Source of the DNA: Elusimicrobiota bacterium
Lineage (GTDB): Bacteria; Elusimicrobiota; Elusimicrobia; UBA1565; UBA9628
Direction of reading: 5' to 3'
Assembly (NCBI GenBank): GCA_016218545.1
Contig: JACRDQ010000006.1
Location: forward strand, 41,339 to 105,338
Length of the DNA stretch: 64,000 bases
Shown: in pieces, positions 41,066 to 52,021 of the stretch
How the letters are laid out: every line of letters starts with the position of its first letter
How positions within the stretch are numbered: position 1 is the first letter of the stretch
Translations under genes and position numbers: made by a program
The notes under the pieces: generated by a model
What the model saw: only the letters and a program-made list of their open reading frames with translations
Databases searched by the model: none
What the model was told of the DNA's origin: nothing

Positions 41066-43003
41066 TCACCAGAGCGGCCCGAGCGCCCGCCTCTCGGCGG
41101 GCGCTCCGTTCTCCAGCAAGCGGCCGACCGCGTCCATGTTCTCCTGCAAGCCAGGGTGGAGCGGAGAGCTCTTCGCCACCTCGCGGTAGCGCTCCATGGC
41201 CTCGCTGTACCGGCCCTGCCGGGCCAAGGCGTTGCCCAGGTTGAACCGGGCCTCCACGAGTTCAGGGGAAAGTCGCAGGCTGGACTCGAACCGGGACACG
41301 GCCTCTCCCAACCTTCCCAGCTCCAGGAGGGCGTTGCCCAAGTTGTACCGGGCCAGGGCAGAGGAGGGCTCGAGCCTCAGGGCCTTGGCGTATTCGGCGC
41401 AGGCCTCCTCCAGCCTTCCGCTGCCTGCCAGGGCCAATCCGAGATTCACGTGAAGGCCTGGTGTTCCCACGCTGAGCCCCTCGGCTTCCTTATAGAAGGG
41501 GACGGCCTCAGCAGACCGGCCAGCCTCAAGCAGGTCATTGCCCGCGTTGTAGAGCACCGCTGACAACCGCCTGCGGTACTCCATGTGCCCAGGCCTAAGG
41601 CGCAGCGCCTCCCTGAACCGCACCGCCGCCGCCTCCCAGCGGCGCTCGAACGCGAGGAGCGCGCCCAGGTTGTTGTGCGCCACGGCAGTGTCCGGGTCCA
41701 CGGCGAGCACGCGCTCCCATAGGACCTGGGACTCCTTCCAGAACGAGGACTGCCGCCACGATAGCCCCCCGAGGACCGAAACCAGGCCCAAGGCCGCGGC
41801 AAGGCAGGAGAGCTTGCCTTTCCGGCCCGCGCGCTCGAGCAGCAAAGCCAGGCCCCCCCCTGCCAGGATGGCCCAGCCCATGCAAGAGATGTAGGAATAG
41901 CGGTCAGCGACCAAGTGCACGCCGATGGGCACGATGCCGGACACAGGAGCCAGGGTCAGCGCGTAGAACGCGGCCGCGGCCAAGAGAGCGGGCCGACGCC
42001 TGCCCCACGCCCAGACAGCGGCCAAGCCGAAGGCCGCAAGCACCGCGGCTCCGATGAAGGTCGGCGTGAGGGGGTTGAACGGCTCAGGCATGCCGTGAAG
42101 CGCTGAGAGCCCTGAAGGCCAGACCGTCTTGACGAGGTAGAAGACCAGGGCGTAGCTGGCCACGGCCGACCGCTCGACCAGGCCCAGGTCAGCCGTGGGC
42201 CTGATCTGCACGATGTGCGTCTGTCCCACATAGCTCACCACGGACGAAAGGACCGCGGCCAGAAGAAAGGGCCACTTCTCCAGGACGCGGTTCTTCCACG
42301 GCTCGAGGCGCCACTGCCAGGGCGAAGGAGGCAGCCGCCGCAAGGGGAAAACGTCGAGGAGCAGGAGCACGAAGGGAAGCGTCACTGCCATGGGCTTGGA
42401 CAGGAGAGAGGCCGCGAACGCGGCCAGGGAAGCGGCCCAGCCCAGGAAGGCGGAGCGGCCCTCGGCCCTGGTCGAGGACAGATAGAGCCGGACCGACAGG
42501 AGGAAGAAGAACGCGCAGAGCAATCCCCGCCGCTCCGTGACCCAGGCCACGGTCTCGGTCCTCAGCGGGTGGAGTGCGAAAAGGAGCGCGCTGAAGAGCG
42601 CCGCTGCCTCCAGGACCCAGCCCTTCCGGCCCGGGGCCTCCCCCCCGTCCTGGCGCGCCGCCAGGAGGAAGCGCGACACGGAGAAGAATAGTCCGGCTCC
42701 GGCGGCATGGAAGAGGAGGCTCGTGAGATGGTAACCAAAGGGGTCCATGCCCCAGAGGCTGTGGTCTACGGCATAGCTTAGCCACGTCACGGGTTGGTAG
42801 TGCCCGGCCGCCAGGTTGGAGAACATCCACCGGATGTGCCCGGGGCTCAGGCCGCGGTAGAGCGTGTTCTCGACCAGTACCGCGGTGTCGTCCCAGTTCA
42901 CGAACCCGGCCCGAAGGACCGGCAGGAAGGCCGCGAACGCGGCAGCGGCCGGAACCAGGGGCAGGGCCCAGCGCAGCAGGGCTTCTCGGTGACGCCGTAT
43001 CAT
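41066..43003 (-). CDS. GT-C-like membrane protein with C-terminal TPR repeats (TMTC-like)
   Basis: 645 residues. The first part has about 10-11 membrane helices and 'FVNWDD' in the first loop, the acidic motif of GT-C glycosyltransferases that use lipid-linked sugars. 'VTERRGLLCAFFFLLSVRLY' and 'ADRYSYISCMGW' are typical of TMTC-like proteins. From about residue 430 there are five or so TPR units ('HNNLGALLAFERRWEAA', 'ARYNLGNALLELGRLGEA'). It may glycosylate secreted proteins, with the TPR part in the periplasm. The ATG abuts the mtgA stop. It converges with the FecR gene, which is a possible substrate by position only. Confidence 0.82.
   Translation of the reverse strand: MIRRHREALLRWALPLVPAAAAFAAFLPVLRAGFVNWDDTAVLVENTLYRGLSPGHIRWMFSNLAAGHYQPVTWLSYAVDHSLWGMDPFGYHLTSLLFHAAGAGLFFSVSRFLLAARQDGGEAPGRKGWVLEAAALFSALLFALHPLRTETVAWVTERRGLLCAFFFLLSVRLYLSSTRAEGRSAFLGWAASLAAFAASLLSKPMAVTLPFVLLLLDVFPLRRLPPSPWQWRLEPWKNRVLEKWPFLLAAVLSSVVSYVGQTHIVQIRPTADLGLVERSAVASYALVFYLVKTVWPSGLSALHGMPEPFNPLTPTFIGAAVLAAFGLAAVWAWGRRRPALLAAAAFYALTLAPVSGIVPIGVHLVADRYSYISCMGWAILAGGGLALLLERAGRKGKLSCLAAALGLVSVLGGLSWRQSSFWKESQVLWERVLAVDPDTAVAHNNLGALLAFERRWEAAAVRFREALRLRPGHMEYRRRLSAVLYNAGNDLLEAGRSAEAVPFYKEAEGLSVGTPGLHVNLGLALAGSGRLEEACAEYAKALRLEPSSALARYNLGNALLELGRLGEAVSRFESSLRLSPELVEARFNLGNALARQGRYSEAMERYREVAKSSPLHPGLQENMDAVGRLLENGAPAERRALGPLW
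41081..41106. terminator. 11-bp perfect hairpin at the convergent FecR / GT-C gene ends
   Basis: Arms GAGCGCCCGCC and GGCGGGCGCTC with loop TCTC lie 29 bp past the FecR stop, inside the last codons of the opposite gene. It could serve as a terminator for the rightward transcript, but there is no T-run. Confidence 0.4.
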
Positions 43004-43891
43004 TCAGCGGGCGCCAGGAGGGAAGCTCTCCTCGCTCGAGAGAGAGCCGAAGCCCGCCTTCGGAGCCTCGTCCGCGGGAGGAAGGGGAGACCCGGCAGAC
43101 GGGAGGCCCTCTCCCGGAGCGGTCTGCGTGGACACGGAGAGCTCTTCCGGCAGCACGGTCTCGCCCTCCTCATCCGGCAGGTAGCCCGAGGCCTTCATGC
43201 GGCCCATGATGCGGCGCATGTTCCGCTCCACGTAGCGGCCCCTCTTGGCCGGGCTCCAGCGCTTGGGATTGGGCAGGACCACGGCCATGGCCACGGCCTC
43301 GTCCACGGTGAGGTCCCCGGCGGACTTGCCGAAGTAGGCCTGGGCCGCGGCCTCGGCGCCGAAGATGCCCTTGCCCCACTCCGCGATGTTGAGGTACAGC
43401 TCGAAGATGCGGCGCTTGCCCAGCACCTTCTCGAGGCGGTAGGCGATGAGGACCTCCTTGACCTTGCGCAGGGGGTTCTTGGACGGCGAGAGGTAGAGGT
43501 TCCGCGCCACCTGCTGGGTGATGGTGCTCCCCCCGTAGACCAGGCGCTTCTCCTCCCAGTCCCTGGCGAAGGCGGTGCGAACCGCGTCCCAGTCGACCCC
43601 GTCGTGACGATAGAACATGTCGTCCTCGGCGATGAAGACGGAGTGCTTGAGGTGCTCGGAGATACGGCTCCACGGGAGCCACTGCATCCGGAGCTGGAAC
43701 TTCTTGCCCGCCTTCGCGGCCTGGGCCCTCCTCAACTCGACGTAGCAGGTGGTCTTGGGATTGCTCTTCTTGAGCGGGGTCACGTCCGGCAGCCAGAGCA
43801 GATAAGAGATCGAGACTCCGGCGAGCGCAAGGCAGCCCAGAGAAAGGAACCGGACCAGCGTCCAACGTTTCCTCGAACGCCTCATCCGCAT
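43004..43891 (-). CDS. mtgA: Monofunctional peptidoglycan transglycosylase
   Basis: 295 residues. An N-terminal membrane anchor (about 14-33) leads to a GT51 domain: the catalytic Glu in 'AEDDMFYRHDG', 'YGGSTITQQVARNLYL', 'RKVKEVLIAYRLE' and 'KRRIFELYLNIAEWG'. It polymerises lipid II into glycan strands at the inner membrane and lacks a transpeptidase domain. The C-terminal 60 residues are Pro/Ser-rich and probably disordered, longer than in E. coli MtgA (242). It shares a 30-bp divergent region with the molybdenum hydroxylase operon. Confidence 0.95.
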   Translation of the reverse strand: MRMRRSRKRWTLVRFLSLGCLALAGVSISYLLWLPDVTPLKKSNPKTTCYVELRRAQAAKAGKKFQLRMQWLPWSRISEHLKHSVFIAEDDMFYRHDGVDWDAVRTAFARDWEEKRLVYGGSTITQQVARNLYLSPSKNPLRKVKEVLIAYRLEKVLGKRRIFELYLNIAEWGKGIFGAEAAAQAYFGKSAGDLTVDEAVAMAVVLPNPKRWSPAKRGRYVERNMRRIMGRMKASGYLPDEEGETVLPEELSVSTQTAPGEGLPSAGSPLPPADEAPKAGFGSLSSEESFPPGAR

Positions 43892-43921
43892 AATCTAGCT
43901 TTTTTGTAGAATGCGGGTGCC

Positions 43922-46153
43922 ATGCCCAAGCCCGGCATCGCCGTCGGCCGGTCCGTGCCCAGGGTGGACGCGGACGCCAAGCTCCGCGGGGTCGCCAAGT
44001 ACATCGACGACCTCCGCCTTCCGGGCTGCCTCTACGGGGTCACCGTCCGCTCCACCATCGCCTTCGGGACCATCAGGAAGGTCGAGCTCGACCCCTGCTG
44101 GCCCTGGAAGGACGCGGTGGTCGCCGGGCCCAAGGACATACCCGGGGAGAACTGCGTGGCCGTCATCGAGGCGGACCAGCCGCTCCTGGCGCCGGGAAGG
44201 GTCATGCACCCCATGGAGCCGCTCCTCCTCGTGGCGCATCCGGACCGCAACCGGGTCTGGGAGTCCTCCAAGCACGTCCAGGTCTCCTACGACGAGAGAG
44301 ACCCGGTCCTGACGGTCTCGGAGTCCCTGGCGCGCAAGCAGCTCCTGCGCGGGACCGACAACGTCTTCAAGCAGTACCTCATCGAGAAGGGGGACGTGGC
44401 CACGGCCTTCGCCGGCGCGGCGCACATCGTCGAAGGGGAGTACCGCACCCCGCACCAGGAGCACGCCTACATCGAGCCCAACGGCATGGCGGCCTGGGTC
44501 GAGGCCGACGGCGCCATCGTGGTCGTAGGCTCCATGCAGTGCCCCTACTACGTGCAGAAGGCCTTGAAGCGCATCTTCCCGGGCCGGGACATCCGGGTCA
44601 TCCAGGCGGTCACCGGAGGGGCCTTCGGCGGCAAGGAAGACTACCCCTCCATGCTGGCCGGCCACGCGGCGCTCCTCGCCCTGAAGAGCCGCAAGCCCGT
44701 GAAGATGCTCTACGACCGCTCCGAGGACATGGCCTCGACCACCAAGCGCCACCCTTCGGTGGTGCGCCACCGCACGGCCCTCTCCAAGGAAGGCAGGCTC
44801 CTGGCCCAGGACATCGACGTGGTCTTCGACGGCGGGGCCTACCTCACGCTCTCGCCCGTGGTCCTCTCACGCGGCACCCTGCACGCCACCGGGCCCTACG
44901 AGTGCCCCAACGTGCGGGTGCGCTCCAGGGCCGTGGCCACCAACAGCCCCCCGAACGGCGCGTTCCGCGGGTTCGGGGCCCCGCAGACCCTCTTCGCGGC
45001 CGAAGCCCACTGGGAGAAGATCGCGGCTGAGACCGGCCTCGACCCCCTGAAGCTCCGGCGGCTCAACCTCGTCAGGGAAGGCTCGGTCCTGGCCACCGGG
45101 CAGGTCCTCAAGGAGAGCGTCAGCGCGGCGCAGGCCCTCGAGAGGGTCGTTGCCCGGAGCTCCTATGAGAAGACGCGGCGGACCCACGCCGTCTGCAACC
45201 GCAAGCCCGGCAAGGTCTGGAAGGGCATCGGCCTCGCCCTGGTGCACCACGGCCCGGGCTTCACGGGCAGCGGGGAAGTCATGCTGGCCAGCCGCGCGGC
45301 CGTGGCCCTCGAGCGGGACGGCAGGATCGCGGTCCTCTCAGCCACCACGGAGATGGGCCAGGGCGAGGCCACGGTCCTCGCCCAGATCACGGCCGAGACC
45401 CTGGGCCTGGACCTGAGCCTGGTCAGGGTGGAGACTCCGGACACGGCCAAGGTCCCCAACAGCGGGCCCACGGTCGCAAGCCGCACCACCATGATCATCG
45501 GCGGCATCCTCATGAAGGCGGCGCTCAAGCTCAAGGAACGGGTGGTCCAAGAGCTGGGCTCCTTCCCCACCACGACCAAGGGCCTCAAGGAAGCGGGCCG
45601 CAAGCTGGCCTCCAAGGGACCGCTGACCTTCGAGGAGGAATACCGCAAGCCTCCGGAGGTCGTCTGGGACGAGGCCGCGTACAAGGGAGACGCCTACGGG
45701 GTCTACGGCTACGAGGCCGTCACCGTGGACCTCTCCGTGGACCGCACGACCTACGAGGTCAAGCTCCGGGCCGTGCACACCTCCACGGACGTGGGCCGCG
45801 CCATCCACCCGGAGCTCGTCCGGGGGCAGATCGCAGGCGGCACGGTCCAAGCCCTCGGCTGGGCCCTCACGGAAAACGCCGTGTTCCAGCGGGGCCGCAT
45901 GTCCAACAGCCAGTTCACCAACTACGTCATCCCCACGTTCTCGGATGCGCCCCCCATCGACCTCGACATCATCGAGAACCCCTACTCCCGCGGCCCCTAC
46001 GGGGCCAAGGGCATCGGCGAACTCCCGCACAACGCGCCGGCCCCGGCCGTGGTCGCGGCCGTGCGCCAAGCCACGGGACTGCTCATCGGAGACCTCCCGG
46101 TCCTGCCCGAGAAGATATGCCACGGGCTCCTGGCGCGGAGGAAAGCCTCGTGA
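43922..46153 (+). CDS. Molybdenum hydroxylase large subunit (xanthine dehydrogenase family)
   Basis: 743 residues, the size of stand-alone molybdopterin subunits. 'GGAFGGKED' and 'GAFRGFGAPQ' are molybdopterin-contact loops, 'TEMGQGEATVLAQI' is the domain IV signature, and the catalytic Glu is in 'GAKGIGELPHNA'. It should hydroxylate an N-heterocycle or oxidise an aldehyde, but the substrate pocket cannot be judged by eye. First of three genes in the order Mo, 2Fe-2S, FAD, with 4-bp overlaps; no XdhC-type maturase is in the window. A TAGAAT -10 box lies close upstream in the 30-bp gap shared with mtgA. Confidence 0.95.
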   Translation: MPKPGIAVGRSVPRVDADAKLRGVAKYIDDLRLPGCLYGVTVRSTIAFGTIRKVELDPCWPWKDAVVAGPKDIPGENCVAVIEADQPLLAPGRVMHPMEPLLLVAHPDRNRVWESSKHVQVSYDERDPVLTVSESLARKQLLRGTDNVFKQYLIEKGDVATAFAGAAHIVEGEYRTPHQEHAYIEPNGMAAWVEADGAIVVVGSMQCPYYVQKALKRIFPGRDIRVIQAVTGGAFGGKEDYPSMLAGHAALLALKSRKPVKMLYDRSEDMASTTKRHPSVVRHRTALSKEGRLLAQDIDVVFDGGAYLTLSPVVLSRGTLHATGPYECPNVRVRSRAVATNSPPNGAFRGFGAPQTLFAAEAHWEKIAAETGLDPLKLRRLNLVREGSVLATGQVLKESVSAAQALERVVARSSYEKTRRTHAVCNRKPGKVWKGIGLALVHHGPGFTGSGEVMLASRAAVALERDGRIAVLSATTEMGQGEATVLAQITAETLGLDLSLVRVETPDTAKVPNSGPTVASRTTMIIGGILMKAALKLKERVVQELGSFPTTTKGLKEAGRKLASKGPLTFEEEYRKPPEVVWDEAAYKGDAYGVYGYEAVTVDLSVDRTTYEVKLRAVHTSTDVGRAIHPELVRGQIAGGTVQALGWALTENAVFQRGRMSNSQFTNYVIPTFSDAPPIDLDIIENPYSRGPYGAKGIGELPHNAPAPAVVAAVRQATGLLIGDLPVLPEKICHGLLARRKAS

Positions 46154-46631
46154 AGAGAGAAGCCTCCCGGGCGATCTCTTTCGTCGTCAACGGAGCGGAA
46201 CGCACCTACAAGGGCCCTGCCTTCAAGAGGCTCATCGACGTCCTGCGCGAGGACTTCGGCCTCACCGGCACCAAGGAGGGCTGCGGCGAGGGAGAGTGCG
46301 GGGCCTGCACCGTGCTCCTAGACGGCAAGCCGGCGGCGAGCTGCCTCGTGCCGGTGAGCCAGGTCCACGGCAGGAAGGTGGAGACCGTGGAATCCCTGGC
46401 GCGCGGAGAGAGCCTGAACCCCCTCCAGCGGTCCTTCCTCGAAGAGGCCGCGGCCCAATGCGGCATCTGCACCCCCGGCATCCTCCTGACCGCCTGGTCC
46501 TGGGTGAAGGCCGGAGGCTCGGCCGACCCCGAGGCCGTCCGCAAGCACCTTTCCGGCAACCTGTGCCGGTGCACCGGCTACCAGAGCATCGTGGACGCCG
46601 TGGTGAAGACGGTCAAGAAGAGGAGAGCGGC

Positions 46632-46635
<4 letters not shown>
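46150..46635 (+). CDS. Molybdenum hydroxylase [2Fe-2S] subunit
   Basis: 161 residues from a GTG that overlaps the previous stop (GTGA). The plant-type [2Fe-2S] domain has 'CGEGECGACTVLLDG' plus a further Cys, and the C-terminal helical domain has 'CGICTPG' and 'CRCTGY'. The two clusters relay electrons from the Mo centre to the FAD. It is the normal partner of the flanking subunits. Confidence 0.95.
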
Positions 46636-47489
<854 letters not shown>

Positions 47490-47577
47490 AGGGCAGTTTT
47501 TCCTAGGCACTTTGCGCTCTTCCATGGGGACCGATGGTCTCAGGTAGTTCTACGCATCAGAGGCTATCCTATGGCCG

Positions 47578-49155
47578 ATGACCAAGGTGCCGCTGTTCCG
47601 CACGGGAGCGCTGCTCGCTCTGGCCGCGCTTCTGCCCGGCACCCTCCTCGGCCAGACGATCTCGCGCGTAGCCCCCGTAGCCCCGGCAGCCCAGACCGCC
47701 GCTGCCGCGGCCCGGGTCCCGCTGGTCCAGCAAGGCTCGTTCCTGCAAAACATGGCGCTCACGGGAGCGCTCACCCTGGGCTCGATGCAGCCCGTGCTCG
47801 CACCCGCCCTGCCGGACCTGGACCTGCCCCCAGGCCTGCCTTCCACCGCTCTTGAGGTCCCCGCGCCTTCCGGCGCAGTCCCGGTCGTCCATGTCGAGGG
47901 CACGCCCTGGGCCGCGGCCAGCCTCCCTCCGGGCGAGGCCGGGGTCGAGACCCCCTCACCTTCCCTCCCGACTGCCGAGCGCCGACAGGGCGGCCGCGAA
48001 GATTTCAGGCATTCCCGGGCCGCCCGGTCCATCGAAGCCTCGCTCTCGGAGGCCGGCGCCCTTTTCGACGGCACCAAGGTCCAGTCCCAAGGCGTGGTGG
48101 ACGTGGCCGAGAACCAGACCCCGACCCCGCCTGCGAGATCCTTCAGCCGTCCCGAGACCGCGAACCTCTCCGGCTCGGCCCTGCTGGATTCCGCCCACGA
48201 GATCTCCGGCCGGGGCTTCAATGAGAAGAGCTATGCCGAGGCCCGGGACTTCATGTACTCCGTCGCGGACCATGTCGAGCACCAGGGACGCTCCGGCATC
48301 CTCGACGCCTATTCCGGCACCTTCCTCCCGGGCAAGGGCGGCGACGGCGGGGGCTACAAGGAGCCCGGCGACGCGAATGGAGACGGCTACACGGACCACG
48401 GGGTCAACACCGAGCACATCTGGCCGCAGTCCTTCTTCGACCGGGCCCTGCCCATGCGCTCGGACCTGCACCACCTCATGGCCACGCTCGAGCATCCGAA
48501 CTCCATCAGGAGCAACTTCCCCTTCGGCAAGATCACCAACCCCAGGCCGGAATACTCCAACAGGGGCGGGGCCAAGATGGACCGCGGCGTCTTCGAGCCC
48601 CCGGACTTCACCAAGGGCCGGGTCGCCCGCGCGGCCTTCTACTTCTTCGCCCGTTATTACAACCGGCGGATCTTCTTCAAGGGCGGCGACCGGTTCTGGA
48701 GCAGGGGCATGATCGAGACGCTCATGAGCTGGAACCGCGAGTTCCCGCCGAGCCAGTTCGAGAAGGACCGCAACGACATCGTAGAGCGCTTCCAAGGCAA
48801 CCGCAACCCGTTCATCGACGACCCGCTGCTCGCGGAGCGCATCGGCGTGGACGCCTTCCTCGGCCGCGACAGCGGGGGCAGCGCCAAGAACGACCGCCCC
48901 CAGGGGAGTTCCGCCGAGCACCACGGCCGGGGCGGCAGCCAGGGAGAGTCCGGCCGGCGCTCGCACGAGACCGCGGGCCGCTCGGCCGAGCCCAAGGCCC
49001 AGGGCCCGATCCGATCCACCCCTTCGCTGGACGATGACTTCCTGCTCGGTCTCAATAACGACGGCTGGAAGGGCTCCCAGAGCCGCAAGCACGGCAAGCG
49101 CTGGGAGAAGCGCCCCAACCGTAAGAGCCGCGACGACCATTACTCCCGCTCCTAG
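47578..49155 (+). CDS. Secreted endonuclease I-like (EndA/NucM) nuclease
   Basis: 525 residues. A signal peptide (about 1-25) is followed by a Pro/Ala-rich stretch to about residue 190. The His-Me finger nuclease domain (about 195-400) has 'NTEHIWPQSFF' with the catalytic His, 'DLHHLMATLEHPNSIRSN', 'FPFGKI' and 'RGVFEPPD'. The last 100 residues are rich in Ser, Gly, Lys and Arg and end in 'KSRDDHYSRS', a basic tail that could hold the enzyme at nucleic acid or the cell surface. It degrades extracellular DNA or RNA non-specifically, giving nutrients or removing biofilm DNA. It is monocistronic as far as can be seen. Confidence 0.87.
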   Translation: MTKVPLFRTGALLALAALLPGTLLGQTISRVAPVAPAAQTAAAAARVPLVQQGSFLQNMALTGALTLGSMQPVLAPALPDLDLPPGLPSTALEVPAPSGAVPVVHVEGTPWAAASLPPGEAGVETPSPSLPTAERRQGGREDFRHSRAARSIEASLSEAGALFDGTKVQSQGVVDVAENQTPTPPARSFSRPETANLSGSALLDSAHEISGRGFNEKSYAEARDFMYSVADHVEHQGRSGILDAYSGTFLPGKGGDGGGYKEPGDANGDGYTDHGVNTEHIWPQSFFDRALPMRSDLHHLMATLEHPNSIRSNFPFGKITNPRPEYSNRGGAKMDRGVFEPPDFTKGRVARAAFYFFARYYNRRIFFKGGDRFWSRGMIETLMSWNREFPPSQFEKDRNDIVERFQGNRNPFIDDPLLAERIGVDAFLGRDSGGSAKNDRPQGSSAEHHGRGGSQGESGRRSHETAGRSAEPKAQGPIRSTPSLDDDFLLGLNNDGWKGSQSRKHGKRWEKRPNRKSRDDHYSRS

Positions 49156-49192
49156 CCTTCCCACCGCGCCGCGGGCTTGATATCATTCAGGA

Positions 49193-52021
49193 GTGCTCAG
49201 GAGCCTCAAAGCCTCCGCGACCCTCCTCTATCTCGTCCTCCTGGCCGCCGGCCTGGAAGCCCTCACCGCCTGGTCCGGCCTGGACCGGTTCCTCCTTGCG
49301 CCTCTCCTGTACTACCAGGCCGCCCTGCCGGACCTGCATCGCTCCTGCGGAGATGCGAGGCTCTTCGAGATGCGACCGTCAGCCCAAGCCTCTGAGCGGG
49401 GACTGACCTACAGGACCAACCGGCTGGGCCTGCGCGACCCGGAGCGGCCGACCCCGAAGCCTCCGGCCACCCTCAGGATCGTGGTCCTGGGAGGCTCGAC
49501 GACCTTCGGAGCCGGAGTCGAGGCAGCCGAGGCCTTCCCGGCCCGCCTGGAGCAGGTCCTCCAAGGCCCGGGCCGCATCCGCGCGGAGGTCTGGAACGCG
49601 GGGCTCTGCGGCTACGTGCTGTCCCAGGAGGTCGCCCTGGCGAGGAAGCTCCTGGCGGAGCACGAGCCTGACCTGCTGATCTTCCAGCACCTCAACGCGG
49701 GCAGGCGGCCCTTCCTCCCGGGGCAGGACCCAAGGCAGCACTTCGCAAGGGAGCCCTCGCTCTATCCGGAGAACCTCCCCTTCCTGCCCTTCGGAGACCG
49801 CGGGCTCGGGCTCATCAGGCGCTCCTCCTTCATCAGGGCCTGGGTCGCGGCCCTCAACAGGCCGGGCTGGGCCCGGAAGAACAACGACGCTTTCTCGGAT
49901 GAGAACGCGAACCTCGAGACGTTCCGGCGGTTCGCGGAGACGAGCCCTGTCCCGGTGGTGCTGGTCCCGCTGCTCCGCGACCATGGCCCAGGGTTCCCGT
50001 TCACGGGCGCGGCCCAGGCCAGGCTCTTCCGGCGCGAGAACCTTCCGGACGTGCCTTATGCCGAGTATTTCCTCGCGCATCCTCCGGCCTGCGTCCACGA
50101 CTGGTACGGCCGCACCATGGCGGCGGAGCTCGCGAAGCTCGGCCTAGCGCCCGCCAGGCTCTCGGGCCTCGACCGCAGGAGGGACACCTGCTCGCGCGAG
50201 CCGCCCATGGGCGTGGCGTCCCCATGGCTCGCGTCCCCTGGCGCCCTCAGAGAACCCCTCGCCATCCTCGAGCAGCTCTCGCGAGAGCATCCCAGGGACG
50301 CCGGGGTCTGGCTCGCGCGGGCGGATGCCAACCGCCGCGCAGGAGACCACGGCCTCGCCATGTCGAGCATCCAGCGGGCCCTGGAGCTGCGGCCGCAGGA
50401 CCCGGAGGTCCTCGGCCAGGCAGCCATGATCTGCTCCGGCCGGGCCGAGTGCGGCCCTGCCCTCCGGCAGGGCCTGAGGCTCGCGAAGGCCTCTCCCGCT
50501 GATCCGGAGGCATGGGTCCTCCTCGCCGAACTCTCCCTCAGATCCGGCGACCCCTCAACCTCCAGGCGGAGCCTGGCCCGGGCCCGCGGCCTGGGGCCGG
50601 GGCCCCTGCTCAAGGTCCGCATGGCCCTGTGCCTGGAGACCCTCGATGAGGCGGGGGCCGGCCTGGAGCTCTGGGCCGCGGCTCTCCCGGGCCTGACTGA
50701 CGTGTCCCTCACCCTGGCGTGCGCTGAGCATGCCAGGGCAGGACAAAGACCCATGACCGCGTTGGCCTGCCTCCGGCGCGGCCAGGAACTGGCCCTGCTC
50801 CAGGGCGGGCTGGTCCTGGACCAAGCCTGGCTCGCTCTGGCCGAGTCCCTGCAGCCGGAGGACTCCGCCCATGAACCCCGGCGGACGGGACGTCCCTGCG
50901 GCCAGGCGTGCGCGGCCTGCGAACGGCTCGACACGCTCCGTCCCGATGACCCGGCCGTCCAGCTCGCTTGCGCCGAGGTCGCGGCCCGCGCCGGAGCCGT
51001 CGCAGCCGCGGCCGGCAGGCTCAGCCGCGCAGACTCGCCCGGGCTCCGGCCCCAGGAACGCCGCCGCCTCGCCGCCTGCTACCGGGACATCGGAGAACCG
51101 GCTCGGGCCCTGGCAGCGTTCCGGAAGCTCCTGGCCGGCGACGCTCCGCCGGCCAGCGCGGACCTCCTGGCCGCGGCTGAGGCCGCTGTCTCGGCCGAAG
51201 AGCGCGACGAGGCCCTCCGGCTCCTCGGAGCAGCGGAGAAGGCCGGGCTCTCGCTTGATGAGACGCGCCGCGCCGCGGGCCTCTACGGGACTCTGGGAGC
51301 AAGCGCAGCCAGCCTGCGCTTGCTCGACAAGCTCTCGGCCCAGGAGCCCCAGACCCCATCCTCCCTGGTGGAGCGCGCAGCATCCAGCGCTGCCGCGGGC
51401 CGCCGCTCCCAAGCCCTGTCCCGACTCGAGGCCGCCCTGGCCCTGGGCACCACGGCTGAGGAGCTCAGGCGCGCAGCAGCCGCCTTCCGCAACATGGGAG
51501 AGCGCAACCGGGCCCTGGACCTCTACGCGGAGCTCGTCCGGCGCGAGCCGGGCAAGGCAGCCGCCCACATCGACCTTGCCCAAGCGTCTGCGGACGCGGG
51601 CCGGCGAGAAGCGGCCCTGGCGAGCCTGGCCCGCGGCCGCGGGCTGCGGCCCACCGCCGAGGAAAGGCGCCTCATCGCCCTGGCCTACCTCTCCCTCGGA
51701 AGCCCGGCCGACTGCCTGAGCCTGCTCCGCACGGTCCCGACCTCGGGCCAAGACGCCGCGGACCGCTGGTCGGACCTCGGGGTGTGCGCGCTGCAGGCAG
51801 GCTCCCGGAACGAAGCTGAGGCCGCGTTCCGCAGCAGCCTGAGGCTGGACCCCGGCCATCTGCCCGCGGCCGCGGGCCTTGGGTCCATGCTGGCAGGCTC
51901 AGGCAGGGCCAAGGAAGCCTTGGCCGTCTACGACCGCGCCCTGTCGAGGCCCGCGCCCCGGCGCTGGTCCGGCCTGAGGCAGGACATGGAGGAACACGCC
52001 TCCTCCATGCGCTCCCATTAG
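49193..52021 (+). CDS. SGNH-hydrolase-like protein with long TPR array
   Basis: 942 residues from a GTG. An N-terminal membrane anchor (about 7-25) precedes an SGNH/GDSL-like domain with the nucleophile block '[12 protein letters not shown]' (about 97-108), 'WNAGLCGY' as block II and 'FQHLNAG'. The final Asp-x-x-His block is not clear; '[14 protein letters not shown]' lies there. From about residue 345 on there are a dozen or more helical TPR-like repeats, very rich in Ala, Leu and Arg. The domain pair suggests an envelope carbohydrate esterase on a protein scaffold. It ends overlapping tdh convergently by 4 bp. Confidence 0.75.
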   Translation: MLRSLKASATLLYLVLLAAGLEALTAWSGLDRFLLAPLLYYQAALPDLHRSCGDARLFEMRPSAQASERGLTYRTNRLGLRDPERPTPKPPATLRIVVLGGSTTFGAGVEAAEAFPARLEQVLQGPGRIRAEVWNAGLCGYVLSQEVALARKLLAEHEPDLLIFQHLNAGRRPFLPGQDPRQHFAREPSLYPENLPFLPFGDRGLGLIRRSSFIRAWVAALNRPGWARKNNDAFSDENANLETFRRFAETSPVPVVLVPLLRDHGPGFPFTGAAQARLFRRENLPDVPYAEYFLAHPPACVHDWYGRTMAAELAKLGLAPARLSGLDRRRDTCSREPPMGVASPWLASPGALREPLAILEQLSREHPRDAGVWLARADANRRAGDHGLAMSSIQRALELRPQDPEVLGQAAMICSGRAECGPALRQGLRLAKASPADPEAWVLLAELSLRSGDPSTSRRSLARARGLGPGPLLKVRMALCLETLDEAGAGLELWAAALPGLTDVSLTLACAEHARAGQRPMTALACLRRGQELALLQGGLVLDQAWLALAESLQPEDSAHEPRRTGRPCGQACAACERLDTLRPDDPAVQLACAEVAARAGAVAAAAGRLSRADSPGLRPQERRRLAACYRDIGEPARALAAFRKLLAGDAPPASADLLAAAEAAVSAEERDEALRLLGAAEKAGLSLDETRRAAGLYGTLGASAASLRLLDKLSAQEPQTPSSLVERAASSAAAGRRSQALSRLEAALALGTTAEELRRAAAAFRNMGERNRALDLYAELVRREPGKAAAHIDLAQASADAGRREAALASLARGRGLRPTAEERRLIALAYLSLGSPADCLSLLRTVPTSGQDAADRWSDLGVCALQAGSRNEAEAAFRSSLRLDPGHLPAAAGLGSMLAGSGRAKEALAVYDRALSRPAPRRWSGLRQDMEEHASSMRSH

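Noticed and set aside
36171..41189. A rightward 1,672-codon open frame
   Set aside because: It crosses the cyclase in antisense and the barrel and FecR genes out of frame; a GC-rich shadow.
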